The position numbers and the translations under genes were made by a program. Positions 30,875-38,620 of a stretch of DNA of 64,000 bases are shown piece by piece (position 1 is the stretch's first letter; each line of letters begins with the position of its first letter). The stretch covers positions 124,001 through 188,000 of the forward strand of contig NZ_CP061033.1 of the NCBI RefSeq assembly GCF_014490575.1, in the 5' to 3' direction. Under the pieces are notes generated by a model that was not told where the DNA came from, searched no databases, and saw nothing but the letters and a program-made list of their open reading frames with translations. The stretch comes from Corynebacterium zhongnanshanii (GTDB lineage: Bacteria > Actinomycetota > Actinomycetes > Mycobacteriales > Mycobacteriaceae).

Positions 30875-31621
30875 ATGGCTAGCTTGATGGACAGATTCGC
30901 AGCGCTTAACTCGAAGGGGCCGTGGAGGGCGCCGCGCATGGGGAAGGAGAAAGCCCTGAAAGGGGGACGGCATCCGGTGTTGGATGTGACGGCGGGCTCG
31001 GGTTCCGCGGCGGGCTCCGGTTCGCCGGTGGCGCATGCGGTGCTGGGGACGCCCCTTGGCGGCGCGGAACAGTTCCGCGAGAGCTGCCCCGACGCGCAGG
31101 AGTTGATCCTCGGGGCCGGGTGCTTCTGGGGTGTGGAGCGCCTCTACTGGAGCATCGACGGCGTGCTGGGGACATCCGTGGGCTACGCCGGCGGGTGGAC
31201 CGCCAACCCCACGTATCGCGAGGTCTGCACCGGCCGCACGGACCACGCCGAGGTAGTGCGCGTGGTGTTCAACCCCGCCACAGTGAGCGTGGAGGAACTG
31301 CTGCAGGTCATGTTCGAAAACCACGACCCCACCCTGGGAGACCGTCAAGGTAACGACGTGGGCTCGCAGTATCGCTCCTGTGTGTTCGCATCCGACGACG
31401 CCCAGCTCGCACGCGTCGAAGCTGCCGTCCAGGCGTGGGCGCCACGGTTTGTAAAAGCTGGGCTGGGCGAGGTGACGACGGAAACTTCTCTGATGAGTAC
31501 TGCGGGCGACGGGCACTACTACCTGGCGGAGATAGAGCACCAGCAGTATCTGCACAAGAACCCCGGTGGCTACTGCAACCATGGGCCGAACGGGGTGAGC
31601 TGTCCGACGGGGGTTCTCTAA
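30875..31621 (+). CDS. msrA: Peptide-methionine (S)-S-oxide reductase MsrA
   Basis: 248 residues. The catalytic motif GCFWG lies at residues 82-86 with Cys83 as nucleophile, followed by SVGYAGGWTANPTY and HAEVVRVVF. The C-terminal half has NDVGSQYRSCVF and QYLHKNPGGYC, which carries a probable recycling cysteine. The 80-residue N-terminal extension with a Gly/Ser stretch is longer than in E. coli but common in actinobacteria. GAAGGAG precedes the ATG. The gene ends 8 bases before repeat R1. Confidence 0.95.
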   Translation: MASLMDRFAALNSKGPWRAPRMGKEKALKGGRHPVLDVTAGSGSAAGSGSPVAHAVLGTPLGGAEQFRESCPDAQELILGAGCFWGVERLYWSIDGVLGTSVGYAGGWTANPTYREVCTGRTDHAEVVRVVFNPATVSVEELLQVMFENHDPTLGDRQGNDVGSQYRSCVFASDDAQLARVEAAVQAWAPRFVKAGLGEVTTETSLMSTAGDGHYYLAEIEHQQYLHKNPGGYCNHGPNGVSCPTGVL

Positions 31622-31628
31622 GCTCGCG

Positions 31629-31801
31629 CTACTCTAACATTTTTAGAGTAGTTTAGAGCTGTTTTAGAGTAGCTCTTCACGGGCGGCTTGATTGTGCGCT
31701 TGACCTGGTCTTATGTGAGTTTAGAGTAAGGTGCGAGAGCTTTAGAGCTGCTTTAGAGTAGGTTTAGAGCTGTTTTAGAGTACGTGAGAGCTGTGTGAGA
31801 G
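31629..31801. repeat. Direct repeat R1 (11-bp unit array) downstream of the AlbA_2 gene
   Basis: A 173-base segment repeated in the same orientation at 33213-33374. The first 99 bases differ at 6 positions between copies. It is rich in TTTAGAG (8 exact copies). From 31741 these fall in register every 11 bases (31741, 31752, 31763, 31774), followed by decayed units at 31785 and 31796, and a last one at 31807 that covers the stop codon of the minus-strand gene. It fills the space between msrA and the AlbA_2 gene. Confidence 0.88.
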
Positions 31802-31806
31802 TCGCT

Positions 31807-33207
31807 TTAAAGTAGCTCCCACGTAGCACGTGGGTCGCGGACGGACGTGCCTTCCCACTTCACCAATCCAGCCTCACGGAGATCGTTGAGACTCCGGATG
31901 ACAGTCGGGCGCGCCAACCCGACAAGTTCCACAATGGGTCCGGTTCCCAGAGGCTTCTGAACCTTCCGCAACGCATCCAATATCTTCCGCGCCGCCGGAG
32001 TGAGAGAATCAGTTATCTCCTGAGGGACAGCGTGTTGCGCCAACAGTGTGAGTCTAATGGCTTCCGATGTTTGCTGATAGATGGGCTCCTGCAGGCCCGT
32101 GTGGCGCATTTCTGCATAAATACGCTTGATGCCCTCTCCTAATTCACGAGTGATACCAAGATCAGCACATACTCGGGCGATACGAGGATTGCGTGCATAA
32201 CGGCTGATAGATTCCGGGTCGGTGGGGTCCGCTAACCCAGGGAATCGGCCGGGGCTCGTTATCTCGATCCGGTTAGGAAAAATCTCGACCCTTATGTGGT
32301 CGCCGCTCATGCTATACGAGCGATGAACTACCGCGTTGACTACACCCTCCAGCCAGGCATCCCGTGGAATGATCGGCATGCCTTCGAACTTTCCGGAACG
32401 AGCTAATGCATTTCTGCGTGGCAGAAGTTCCTCGATCGTGGTGGCTGCGGTGGAAATCTGCTGAGGGATTGGGCCCTCGCAGCGGATGTCGCATCCCTCA
32501 ATTAAGTTGAGATGGGCTCCAACTCCTCGCTCGTTTTCTGAATACTTCATGATGCGTACGTGCGCCTGAGGAAAGAACGCTTGAGGTCGTGAAGAAAAAA
32601 GTAAGTAACCTGCCACATTCACCGCACCGGTAGAGGTGAGAAGGTCGCGGGCTTGGAGGACTAGCTGTGACGAGCTAGATCCAAGCAACTGTTGGAATTG
32701 TTCCACGGCGCCGAGGTCCAGATGCTGCGGCATGGTGTCCGGAACGGGGCGCCCATCAAAGGAGGCGGCCCCGCGGTCCCATTCGAGTTCTTGGCGTTGC
32801 GTGAACCCAAGGCGTATGGATTCGTCGCCAATGCGTTGGTAGCACTCGCCGCGTGAGTTTTCATGAACATAATCACTCGGTGGAACCGTGAACACTAAGA
32901 CGCGCCCGTTGCTTGTTGTGAGCTCCTCGATACGGCATCGCACCTGCGGAGAGGTGAAGTCAGCGGCGACTTGGCGCAGTGCGTTATCCGCCTTATCTGA
33001 GACGGGGCTGACGTGTCCATTAGAAATGCCGGCCACAACTACTCCGCCTTCAGCATTGGCCATGGCAATCAACGGTGTTGCAAAGTCGCGCGGTTTGATT
33101 GAGCCTGATTTGCGCTCAAACCATTGGTTTTCAGGCAGGGAGGCTAACACCTTTACTGCCTCATCGGCCGGCTGGGACAGGGCCTGTTCCACTGTAGGGA
33201 TGCGCAT
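31807..33207 (-). CDS. AlbA_2 (Schlafen-type) / HATPase_c_4 / winged-helix protein
   Basis: 466 residues from ATG 33207. The N-terminal AlbA_2 domain is evident (WFERKSGSIKP, IAMANAEGGVVVAGI, YQRIGDESIRLG). A RecG-C-terminal-like HATPase_c_4 region follows (EGVVNAVVHRSYSMSGDHIR, IEITSPGRFPG, ITRELGEGIKRIYAEM), then a C-terminal winged helix (TGPIVELVGLARPTVIRSLN). Such proteins are predicted ATP-binding DNA-binding regulators, and relatives occur in mobile or defence settings. An in-frame ATG at 33264 would lie inside repeat R2 and is less likely. Its base composition is visibly more AT-rich than its neighbours, and direct repeats flank it, both hinting at acquisition. Confidence 0.85.
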   Translation of the reverse strand: MRIPTVEQALSQPADEAVKVLASLPENQWFERKSGSIKPRDFATPLIAMANAEGGVVVAGISNGHVSPVSDKADNALRQVAADFTSPQVRCRIEELTTSNGRVLVFTVPPSDYVHENSRGECYQRIGDESIRLGFTQRQELEWDRGAASFDGRPVPDTMPQHLDLGAVEQFQQLLGSSSSQLVLQARDLLTSTGAVNVAGYLLFSSRPQAFFPQAHVRIMKYSENERGVGAHLNLIEGCDIRCEGPIPQQISTAATTIEELLPRRNALARSGKFEGMPIIPRDAWLEGVVNAVVHRSYSMSGDHIRVEIFPNRIEITSPGRFPGLADPTDPESISRYARNPRIARVCADLGITRELGEGIKRIYAEMRHTGLQEPIYQQTSEAIRLTLLAQHAVPQEITDSLTPAARKILDALRKVQKPLGTGPIVELVGLARPTVIRSLNDLREAGLVKWEGTSVRDPRATWELL

Positions 33208-33212
33208 GACAA

Positions 33213-33374
33213 CTACTCTAACATTTTTAGAGTAGTTTAGAGCTGTTGTAGAGTAGCTCTTCACGGGCGGCTCGATTGTGTGCTTGACCTGCGCTGATGT
33301 GAGTTTAGAGTGCGGTGTGAGAGCTTTAGAGTAGGTTTAGAGCTGCTTTAGAGTACGTGAGAGCTGTGTGAGAG
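33213..33374. repeat. Direct repeat R2 (11-bp unit array) upstream of the AlbA_2 gene
   Basis: Second copy of R1, with one 11-base unit fewer (162 bases). TTTAGAG units recur every 11 bases at 33325, 33336 and 33347, continuing as TGAGAG units at 33358 and 33369 up to the stop codon of the aminotransferase gene at 33380. Next to the AlbA_2 start is a short palindrome ACTCTAA-CATTT-TTAGAGT (33216-33234) that could be an operator. The AlbA_2 promoter must lie in or before this repeat. Confidence 0.88.
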
Positions 33375-33379
33375 CTGCT

Positions 33380-34480
33380 TCAGGATTCCGCCAACGCCGC
33401 ATCCAATGCCGGCCCCAGCGCCTCCAGCAGCTGATCCGTTTCCTCCTCAGTAGTGCAGGACACGCGCACCCCATCGCCCGCAAAGCAACGGGCCACCACG
33501 TGACGGCGCTTCAACTCCTCATCTAGCCGCTGCGCTTTACCCCCCACGGCCAACCACACGAAATTAGCCTGTGATGGCACTGCTTCGACATCGTCACGGG
33601 ACCCCAGAAACTCCAACACTCGAGCTCGTTGCTGCACGGTCTCCTCGACGCGCTCCAACAATTCCTTCTGGGCAGTGGGGTCAATAGCTGCCAAACCAGC
33701 AGCCTGAGCCAAAGCATTCACTCCAAAAGGAATGCCCACTTTATTTACCGCCTCCACGAACTCTTTATGGCCCAACAAATACCCCAAACGAAGGCCTGCC
33801 AGGCCATATGCCTTAGACATAGTTCTGACAATTGCTACATTGGGGTATCGGGAAAGAAGGCCGGCGGCGTCGAATGTAATATCAGACGGCGAGCGATCAT
33901 ATTCCGTATACGCCTCATCCAGCACGACCTGCACAGACGCCGGAATGCGTTGCATAAACTCCTCAAACTCCTGGGCGGTCACCGTCGTGCCCGTCGGGTT
34001 ATTCGGATTGCACACCAGAATCAACTTCGTACGCTCGTTCACCGCATCCGCCATTGCCCCTAAATCATGCCTTAAATCCGACGCCAACGGCACCGCAACC
34101 GGCTCCGCCCCCGCCACGCGAACCAAAATCGGATACGCCTCAAAACTCCGCCAAGCAAAAATTACTTCATCGCCCGCGGAACACGTGGCCTGGATGGTCT
34201 GCAAACACAGGGCAGACGAGCCATTGCCCACCGCAACATTGTCCACAGTCGCAGGGGTCTCGAGGTTATGAGCCGTGCTAAACCACTCCGCAATCGCAGA
34301 ACGAATCTGCACAGAACTCATATCCGGATACCTATTCACGCCCTGAGCGGCCTCAGCAATCGCCCGAGAAATCGACGGCAATGGAGGCAACGACGACTCA
34401 TTCGACGCAAGTTTCAACGCCCCCGGAAGAGAAGTCCCAGGAACATAAGCGGGTAAAAGCGAAAGGTCAGGGCGAATCAT
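33380..34480 (-). CDS. pat: Histidinol-phosphate / aromatic aminotransferase (HisC/Pat type)
   Basis: 366 residues, a fold-type I PLP enzyme. The lysine that binds PLP is in TMSKAYGLAGLRLGYLLG (about residue 220). NPNNPTGT and VVLDEAYTEYD form the cofactor pocket, and the N-terminal YVPG and KLASNES are typical of HisC-like enzymes. No histidine genes are nearby, so the aromatic transaminase Pat is more likely than HisC, but specificity cannot be decided by eye. ATG 34480 gives the family length; longer starts would run into tRNA-Ser. Confidence 0.85.
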   Translation of the reverse strand: MIRPDLSLLPAYVPGTSLPGALKLASNESSLPPLPSISRAIAEAAQGVNRYPDMSSVQIRSAIAEWFSTAHNLETPATVDNVAVGNGSSALCLQTIQATCSAGDEVIFAWRSFEAYPILVRVAGAEPVAVPLASDLRHDLGAMADAVNERTKLILVCNPNNPTGTTVTAQEFEEFMQRIPASVQVVLDEAYTEYDRSPSDITFDAAGLLSRYPNVAIVRTMSKAYGLAGLRLGYLLGHKEFVEAVNKVGIPFGVNALAQAAGLAAIDPTAQKELLERVEETVQQRARVLEFLGSRDDVEAVPSQANFVWLAVGGKAQRLDEELKRRHVVARCFAGDGVRVSCTTEEETDQLLEALGPALDAALAES

Positions 34481-34596
34481 GCACACAATCCTAACCCCCA
34501 CAAGAAGTGATTTGGGATAGAGGGCAGGCCGCGTGTAGGCTAAACCTGATTGTTCGCAGGCATGCGGTGACCCGCTGTGTGCGCATGGGCAATCAA

Positions 34597-34681
34597 GGAG
34601 ATGTGCCAGAGTGGCCGAATGGGGCTCCCTGCTAAGGAGTTGTCTCGCAAGGGACCGCAGGTTCAAATCCTGTCATCTCCG
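34597..34681 (+). tRNA. tRNA-Ser (GCT anticodon)
   Basis: About 85 bases with the long variable arm of class II tRNAs (GTCTCGCAAGGGAC). The acceptor stem pairs GGAGATG with CATCTCC, and the anticodon loop reads CTGCTAA. The 3' CCA is not encoded. The following 34682-34850 holds no gene I recognise, only an outer inverted repeat GATGGGTC/GACCCATC. Confidence 0.93.
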
Positions 34682-34850
34682 CAACTTCGATGGGTCGTGG
34701 CAACCCAGAGCTGCCTAAGCTGCCCGAATACTTGTGGTGAAGTTCGGGACACACAGCTGCGGACAGTGTTGTGGGGCGTGTGGTGCGCCTGTGGTGGTCC
34801 GCCAGGAATGTGCTCGGGACGGCCAGGACCCATCGGAGTTAACTAAATAA

Positions 34851-34923
34851 GCGCCCGTAGCTCAACGGATAGAGCATCTGACTACGGATCAGAAGGTTGG
34901 GGGTTCGAATCCCTCCGGGCGCA
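34851..34923 (+). tRNA. tRNA-Arg (ACG anticodon), copy 1
   Basis: 73 bases. The acceptor stem pairs GCGCCCG with CGGGCGC, and the anticodon stem-loop is CTGACTACGGATCAG. CCA is not encoded (A is followed by CGA). It is identical to copy 2 at 35166-35238. Confidence 0.95.
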
Positions 34924-34930
34924 CGAATGG

Positions 34931-34968
34931 AAAATCCCGAGCTGCCGACTATCGGCGGCTCGGGATTT
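34931..34968 (+). terminator. Terminator after tRNA-Arg copy 1
   Basis: AAATCCCGAGC and GCTCGGGATTT form the stem around an inner TGCCGACTATCGGCG, followed by GTCGTTG. Confidence 0.75.
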
Positions 34969-35165
34969 GTCGTTGTGTGAGGGTTGAGGTGCTGTGTGGC
35001 GGGGTGGGGGATGCTGTGTGGTGCTGAAGTGCGCGGGCACATGGAAGGCGTGGTGCGGGGTGGTGGACAAAAACACCATTTTATGAGGCGATTTTGATCA
35101 AACGGGTGTTGTTGTGTAGAGTTATTCCTCGTTGCAGAACAGCATCTCAGCTGGAAAGCGATGAT

Positions 35166-35241
35166 GCGCCCGTAGCTCAACGGATAGAGCATCTGACTAC
35201 GGATCAGAAGGTTGGGGGTTCGAATCCCTCCGGGCGCACCA
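35166..35241 (+). tRNA. tRNA-Arg (ACG anticodon), copy 2
   Basis: Same 73-base sequence as copy 1, but the 3' CCA is encoded in the DNA (35239-35241). It is 242 bases downstream of copy 1 and followed by its own terminator. Confidence 0.95.
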
Positions 35242-35244
35242 TAG

Positions 35245-35285
35245 AAAATCTCGGGTCACCATGAAAGTGGTGGCCCGAGATTTTT
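35245..35285 (+). terminator. Terminator after tRNA-Arg copy 2
   Basis: AAATCTCGGGTCACC pairs with GGTGGCCCGAGATTT, with T-rich sequence following. Confidence 0.85.
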
Positions 35286-35349
35286 GTTGTGTGGGGCACC
35301 CCGTTGATCTGGGTAGATCTGAGGTGGAGGCCTGGGCAGCACACTGTCC

Positions 35350-35411
35350 CAAATTGTTCGACCAAAACGCCAGATTTGGGGCGAAATCTGGCGTTTTGGT
35401 CGAACAATTTG
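35350..35411. repeat. Long palindromic repeat, family P1, copy 3
   Basis: Perfect 28-base arms (35350-35377 and 35384-35411) around a 6-base loop. Core AAAACGCCAGATTT and outer CAAATTGTTCG are as in copies 1 and 2. It is located between the tRNA-Arg terminator and the promoter of tRNA-Trp/secE, so it could insulate them. Confidence 0.88.
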
Positions 35412-35431
35412 TGAGGGGTTGGGGGAAGTGT

Positions 35432-35461
35432 TTGGAGAACTCCCTAAGGCTCTGCTAGAGT
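35432..35461 (+). promoter_or_regulatory. Candidate promoter of tRNA-Trp and secE
   Basis: TTGGAG (35432-35437) and TAGAGT (35456-35461) with an 18-base spacer, about 75 bases before the tRNA. Confidence 0.5.
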
Positions 35462-35534
35462 GTTCGCTTGTTGCATAAGCAATCCGATTAGTGCGATCAC
35501 AGCAGTGGAAACGCCGATGTGAAACACTATGAAG

Positions 35535-35607
35535 GGACGTGGCTCAATTGGTAGAGCAGCGGTCTCCAAAACCGCAGGTTGCAGGTTCGAGTCCTGTCGT
35601 CCCTGCA
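35535..35607 (+). tRNA. tRNA-Trp (CCA anticodon)
   Basis: 73 bases. The acceptor stem pairs AGGGACG with CGTCCCT, and the anticodon loop reads CTCCAAA. CCA is not encoded at the 3' end. It lies 32 bases upstream of secE, the usual actinobacterial order tRNA-Trp, secE, nusG. Confidence 0.95.
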
Positions 35608-35639
35608 CGAACCATTAACTGTCGAAGGGAAGCCCTACA

Positions 35640-35966
35640 GTGAGTGAAACCCCCAACACTCCCATCGCTGACGGCGGAAACCTTCGTCCTACGGGTAAGC
35701 GTCAGCGTGCTGGAGAAGCCACCACCGCCCGCGCAACCTCCGCACAAAAGGCACCGGAAGTTGTTGAAACTCGCCGGAACCCTTTCTCTGCCATCGTAGA
35801 TTTTCTCCGCGGCGTGGTCTCCGAAATGGGCAAGGTCATCTGGCCTACCGGGCGCGAAATGGTGAACTACACCATCATCGTTCTTCTGTTCCTGGTCTTC
35901 ACCACCGCTCTGGTGGGAGGCGTAGACTGGGTGTCTAACTTTGCTCTCCAGAAGATCTTCCACTAA
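35640..35966 (+). CDS. secE: Preprotein translocase subunit SecE
   Basis: 108 residues. The N-terminal half is hydrophilic. The C-terminal half carries the conserved SecE amphipathic helix (FLRGVVSEMGKVIWPTGREM) and one TM helix (YTIIVLLFLVFTTALVGGV). SecE clamps the SecY channel in the membrane. The start is GTG with GAAGG upstream. It is followed by a terminator-like hairpin before nusG. Confidence 0.95.
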   Translation: MSETPNTPIADGGNLRPTGKRQRAGEATTARATSAQKAPEVVETRRNPFSAIVDFLRGVVSEMGKVIWPTGREMVNYTIIVLLFLVFTTALVGGVDWVSNFALQKIFH

Positions 35967-35993
35967 ACTGAGCTCCAGAAACTTTAAGCGAAC

Positions 35994-36027
35994 CGCCTCC
36001 GTCCATGCGACGAGGGCGGATTTTTAA
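35994..36027 (+). terminator. Terminator-like hairpin between secE and nusG
   Basis: CCGCC (35994-35998) with inner GTC...GAC pairs to GGCGG (36016-36020), followed by ATTTTTAAT. It may partly separate nusG expression from secE. Confidence 0.65.
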
Positions 36028-36057
36028 TAGCTAATTGCCCTAGAAAGGTGCAGTGTT

Positions 36058-37062
36058 ATGAGTGAAGAGCAGAACGTAGAAGTTACCGCTGAGTCCCTGG
36101 CGAATGAGGCTCAGGAGAAGATCCAGGAAGTGGTTGCTGCTGAGCAAGCAGCAGCTGCCGCACAGTCTGCAGCTGAGAGCGGGGAAGCTGAGGCTGATGC
36201 AACTGAGGGGGCCGACGCTGAAGGCACTGTGGTCGAGGGGGCTGCAGAAGAAGCCGCTGACGCAGCTTCTGAAGATGCTGACGCCGCTGCAGAGGGCAAT
36301 GCGGAAGGTGCCGCAGCGGAGAACACTGCTGACGCTCCAGCAGAAGGCGAAGCTACCGACTCCGCCGAGAACACCCCAGAGCCCACGGATGCCGCGATGG
36401 AGGCCTACAAGACCCGCCTCCGTGAGTTCATGCGCGCCCTCAAGAAGCTCCCGGGCCAGTGGTACATCATTCAGTGCTACTCCGGCTACGAAAACAAGGT
36501 GAAGACCAACCTGGAGATGCGCGCCCAGACCCTGGGCGTTGACGACCAGATCCACGAGGTGGTCGTCCCCATCGAGGAGATCACCGAGCTGAAGGACGGT
36601 AAGCGTAAGCAGGTTAAGCGCAAGCTCCTCCCTGGCTACGTGCTGGTTCGCATGGACCTGGAGGATGCTTCCTGGTCCGTGGTCCGCGATACCCCCGGCG
36701 TGACCTCCTTCGTGGGTAACGAGGGCAAGCCCACCCCTGTGAAGATCCGTGAGGTGGCGAAGTTCCTGCTGCCACCGGAGACTGCAACGCCTCAGGCCCC
36801 AGAGGGCGAGGAGCAGGTGGCTACCGGCGTGGATGTTTCCACGACGGGTGTGGCGACGGCGCCAAAGCCGGCGTCTGCTGCTGTGGAGGTGGACTACGAG
36901 GTGGGCGAATCCGTCACCATCCTGTCCGGTCCGTTTGCATCCGTATCCGCCACGATCTCCGAGATCGATACGGAGAACAACCGCCTGCGCGCGATGGTGT
37001 CCATCTTCGGTCGTGAAACCCCCGTTGATCTGGAATTTGATCAGGTCGAGAAGCTGAACTAA
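36058..37062 (+). CDS. nusG: Transcription termination/antitermination protein NusG
   Basis: 334 residues, long because of an acidic Ala/Glu-rich extension of about 110 residues common in high-GC Gram-positives. The NGN domain follows ([41 protein letters not shown]). A KOW domain lies at the end ([20 protein letters not shown]). NusG binds RNA polymerase and couples it to Rho or the ribosome. GAAAGGTG precedes the ATG. It is the third gene of the tRNA-Trp/secE cluster. Confidence 0.96.
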   Translation: MSEEQNVEVTAESLANEAQEKIQEVVAAEQAAAAAQSAAESGEAEADATEGADAEGTVVEGAAEEAADAASEDADAAAEGNAEGAAAENTADAPAEGEATDSAENTPEPTDAAMEAYKTRLREFMRALKKLPGQWYIIQCYSGYENKVKTNLEMRAQTLGVDDQIHEVVVPIEEITELKDGKRKQVKRKLLPGYVLVRMDLEDASWSVVRDTPGVTSFVGNEGKPTPVKIREVAKFLLPPETATPQAPEGEEQVATGVDVSTTGVATAPKPASAAVEVDYEVGESVTILSGPFASVSATISEIDTENNRLRAMVSIFGRETPVDLEFDQVEKLN

Positions 37063-37192
37063 AGTTAGTGAGGTTGTCCACCGTTGATTACTGTGGTGGG
37101 CTCCGCACGACAATCATCATCCGGTGGCTGGTGAAATTCCGGCATCCGGTCGGGCGCACTCTCGCGGCCCGGTAACAGAAAGAGAACTACTT

Positions 37193-37636
37193 ATGGCTAA
37201 GAAGAAAAAGGTCACTGGCCTCATCAAGCTGCAGATCCAGGCAGGTCAGGCAACTCCTGCTCCTCCAGTGGGTCCAGCTCTGGGTGCTCACGGCGTGAAC
37301 ATCGTTGAGTTCACCAAGGCATACAACGCTGCAACTGAGTCCCAGCGCGGCAACATCGTTCCTGTTGAGATCACCGTCTACGAAGACCGTTCCTTCGACT
37401 TCAAGCTGAAGACCCCACCTGCTGCTAAGCTGCTGCTGAAGGCTGCTGGCCTGCAGAAGGGCTCCGGTGTTCCTCACACCCAGAAGGTCGGTTCCGTGAC
37501 CTGGGATCAGTGCAAGGAGATCGCTGAGACCAAGAAGGAAGACCTCAACGCCAACGACATCGAAAACGGTGCACGCATCATCGCCGGTACCGCCCGCTCC
37601 ATGGGTATTACCGTCGAGGGTGCTCCTGAGGCCTAG
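37193..37636 (+). CDS. rplK: 50S ribosomal protein L11
   Basis: 147 residues. It starts [19 protein letters not shown], with the RNA- and factor-binding motif [21 protein letters not shown] and the C-terminal [21 protein letters not shown]11 forms the GTPase-associated centre with 23S rRNA. ATG 37193 is chosen by family length, with AGAAAGAG upstream. The 130-base leader after nusG contains GC-rich inverted repeats that could regulate the L11-L1 unit. Confidence 0.96.
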
Positions 37637-37647
37637 TAGGTAACCTC

Positions 37648-37706
37648 CATCATTCCGCGCCGCAACGTGGAATGAGATGACCGACGCCGAGCGCGCTGGG
37701 CGTCGG
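37648..37706 (+). promoter_or_regulatory. Candidate L1-type regulatory hairpins between rplK and rplA
   Basis: CATCATTCC (37648-37656) pairs with GGAATGAGATG (37669-37679) with an asymmetric bulge, the shape of known L1-binding stem-loops. A second hairpin pairs CCGACGCC (37681-37688) with GGCGTCGG (37699-37706). L1 represses its own operon in many bacteria. Confidence 0.4.
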
Positions 37707-37778
37707 GGGATATATGTGGAAGGGGCGGCTCGTCCCACGCGACCACGACTTCCGTAACAACTGATTTGGGAGAATCAC

Positions 37779-38489
37779 ATGAGCAAGAATTCTAAGGCAT
37801 ACAAGGCAGCAGCCGAGAAGATCGACGCTGGCCGCATCTACCGCCCACTCGAGGCTGCGAAGCTGGTGAAGGAGACCTCCTCCAAGAACTTCGACGCCAC
37901 CGTGGACGTTGCAATCCGCCTGGGCGTTGACCCACGCAAGGCTGACCAGCTGGTGCGCGGCACCGTATCCCTGCCACACGGCACGGGTAAGGAAGTCCGC
38001 GTGGTTGTGTTCGCCGAGGGACCAAACGCTACCGCCGCTGAGGAAGCAGGCGCTGACGTTGTGGGCACCGAGGAACTGATCGAGCGCATCACCGGCGGCT
38101 GGACCGATTTCGACGCCGCCATCGCCACCCCAGACCAGATGGCCAAGGTGGGCCGTGTGGCTCGCGTGCTGGGTCCTCGTGGCCTGATGCCAAACCCTAA
38201 GACCGGCACCGTGACCACCGATGTGGCTAAGGCAGTGTCCGAGATCAAGGGCGGTAAGATTTCCTTCCGCGTGGACAAGGCCTCCAACCTGCATGCTGTG
38301 ATTGGTAAGGCTTCCTTCGACGCAGAGAAGCTGGCCGAGAACTACGGCGCGCTGATCGAAGAGCTGCTGCGTCTGAAGCCATCCTCCGCGAAGGGTAAGT
38401 ACCTGAAGAAGATCACCCTGGCTTCCACCTCCGGCCCTGGTATCCCAGTGGACACCAGCGTTCTGAAGAACTACGCCGAAGAGGCTTAA
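37779..38489 (+). CDS. rplA: 50S ribosomal protein L1
   Basis: 236 residues, normal length. It contains the signature [35 protein letters not shown] and the C-terminal [10 protein letters not shown]1 binds the 23S stalk and its own mRNA. GGGAGA is placed before the ATG. The L10 and L7/L12 genes that often come next are absent; an MFS gene on the other strand follows. Confidence 0.97.
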   Translation: MSKNSKAYKAAAEKIDAGRIYRPLEAAKLVKETSSKNFDATVDVAIRLGVDPRKADQLVRGTVSLPHGTGKEVRVVVFAEGPNATAAEEAGADVVGTEELIERITGGWTDFDAAIATPDQMAKVGRVARVLGPRGLMPNPKTGTVTTDVAKAVSEIKGGKISFRVDKASNLHAVIGKASFDAEKLAENYGALIEELLRLKPSSAKGKYLKKITLASTSGPGIPVDTSVLKNYAEEA

Positions 38490-38496
38490 GGCTTGA

Positions 38497-38535
38497 GGGG
38501 TTCGACCAGCTGGTGCAATCTGCTGGTTGAGCCCC
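38497..38535 (+). other. Strong hairpin directly after rplA
   Basis: GGGGTTCGACCAGC (38497-38510) pairs with GCTGGTTGAGCCCC (38522-38535) over 14 pairs counting two G-U pairs, eight bases after the stop. It precedes the T-run terminator and may protect the mRNA end. Confidence 0.6.
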
Positions 38536-38542
38536 GCATTAT

Positions 38543-38611
38543 CCCGCAACCCATGCTGGCGCTGGGCGCCGGCGTTGTCACAGCGCTGAAGCGCTGGGGT
38601 TGCGGGTTTTT
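38543..38611 (+). terminator. Terminator of the L11-L1 operon
   Basis: CCCGCAACCC (38543-38552) pairs with GGGTTGCGGG (38597-38606) around GC-rich inner hairpins, followed by TTTTTA. Confidence 0.85.
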
Positions 38612-38620
38612 ACGTTTGGG

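Noticed and set aside
31629-31801. CRISPR-like array
   Set aside because: Units are contiguous 11-bp direct repeats without unique spacers of constant length, and no cas genes are present.
33208-33264. Upstream start for the AlbA_2 protein
   Set aside because: The extra residues would be encoded by repeat R2, and the conserved protein begins near ATG 33207.
34481-34666. Upstream extension of the aminotransferase
   Set aside because: It would overlap tRNA-Ser on the other strand, and the family start fits ATG 34480.
38490-38620. Missing rplJ-rplL as a deletion
   Set aside because: In related genomes these genes can lie further away, so absence here is not evidence of loss.
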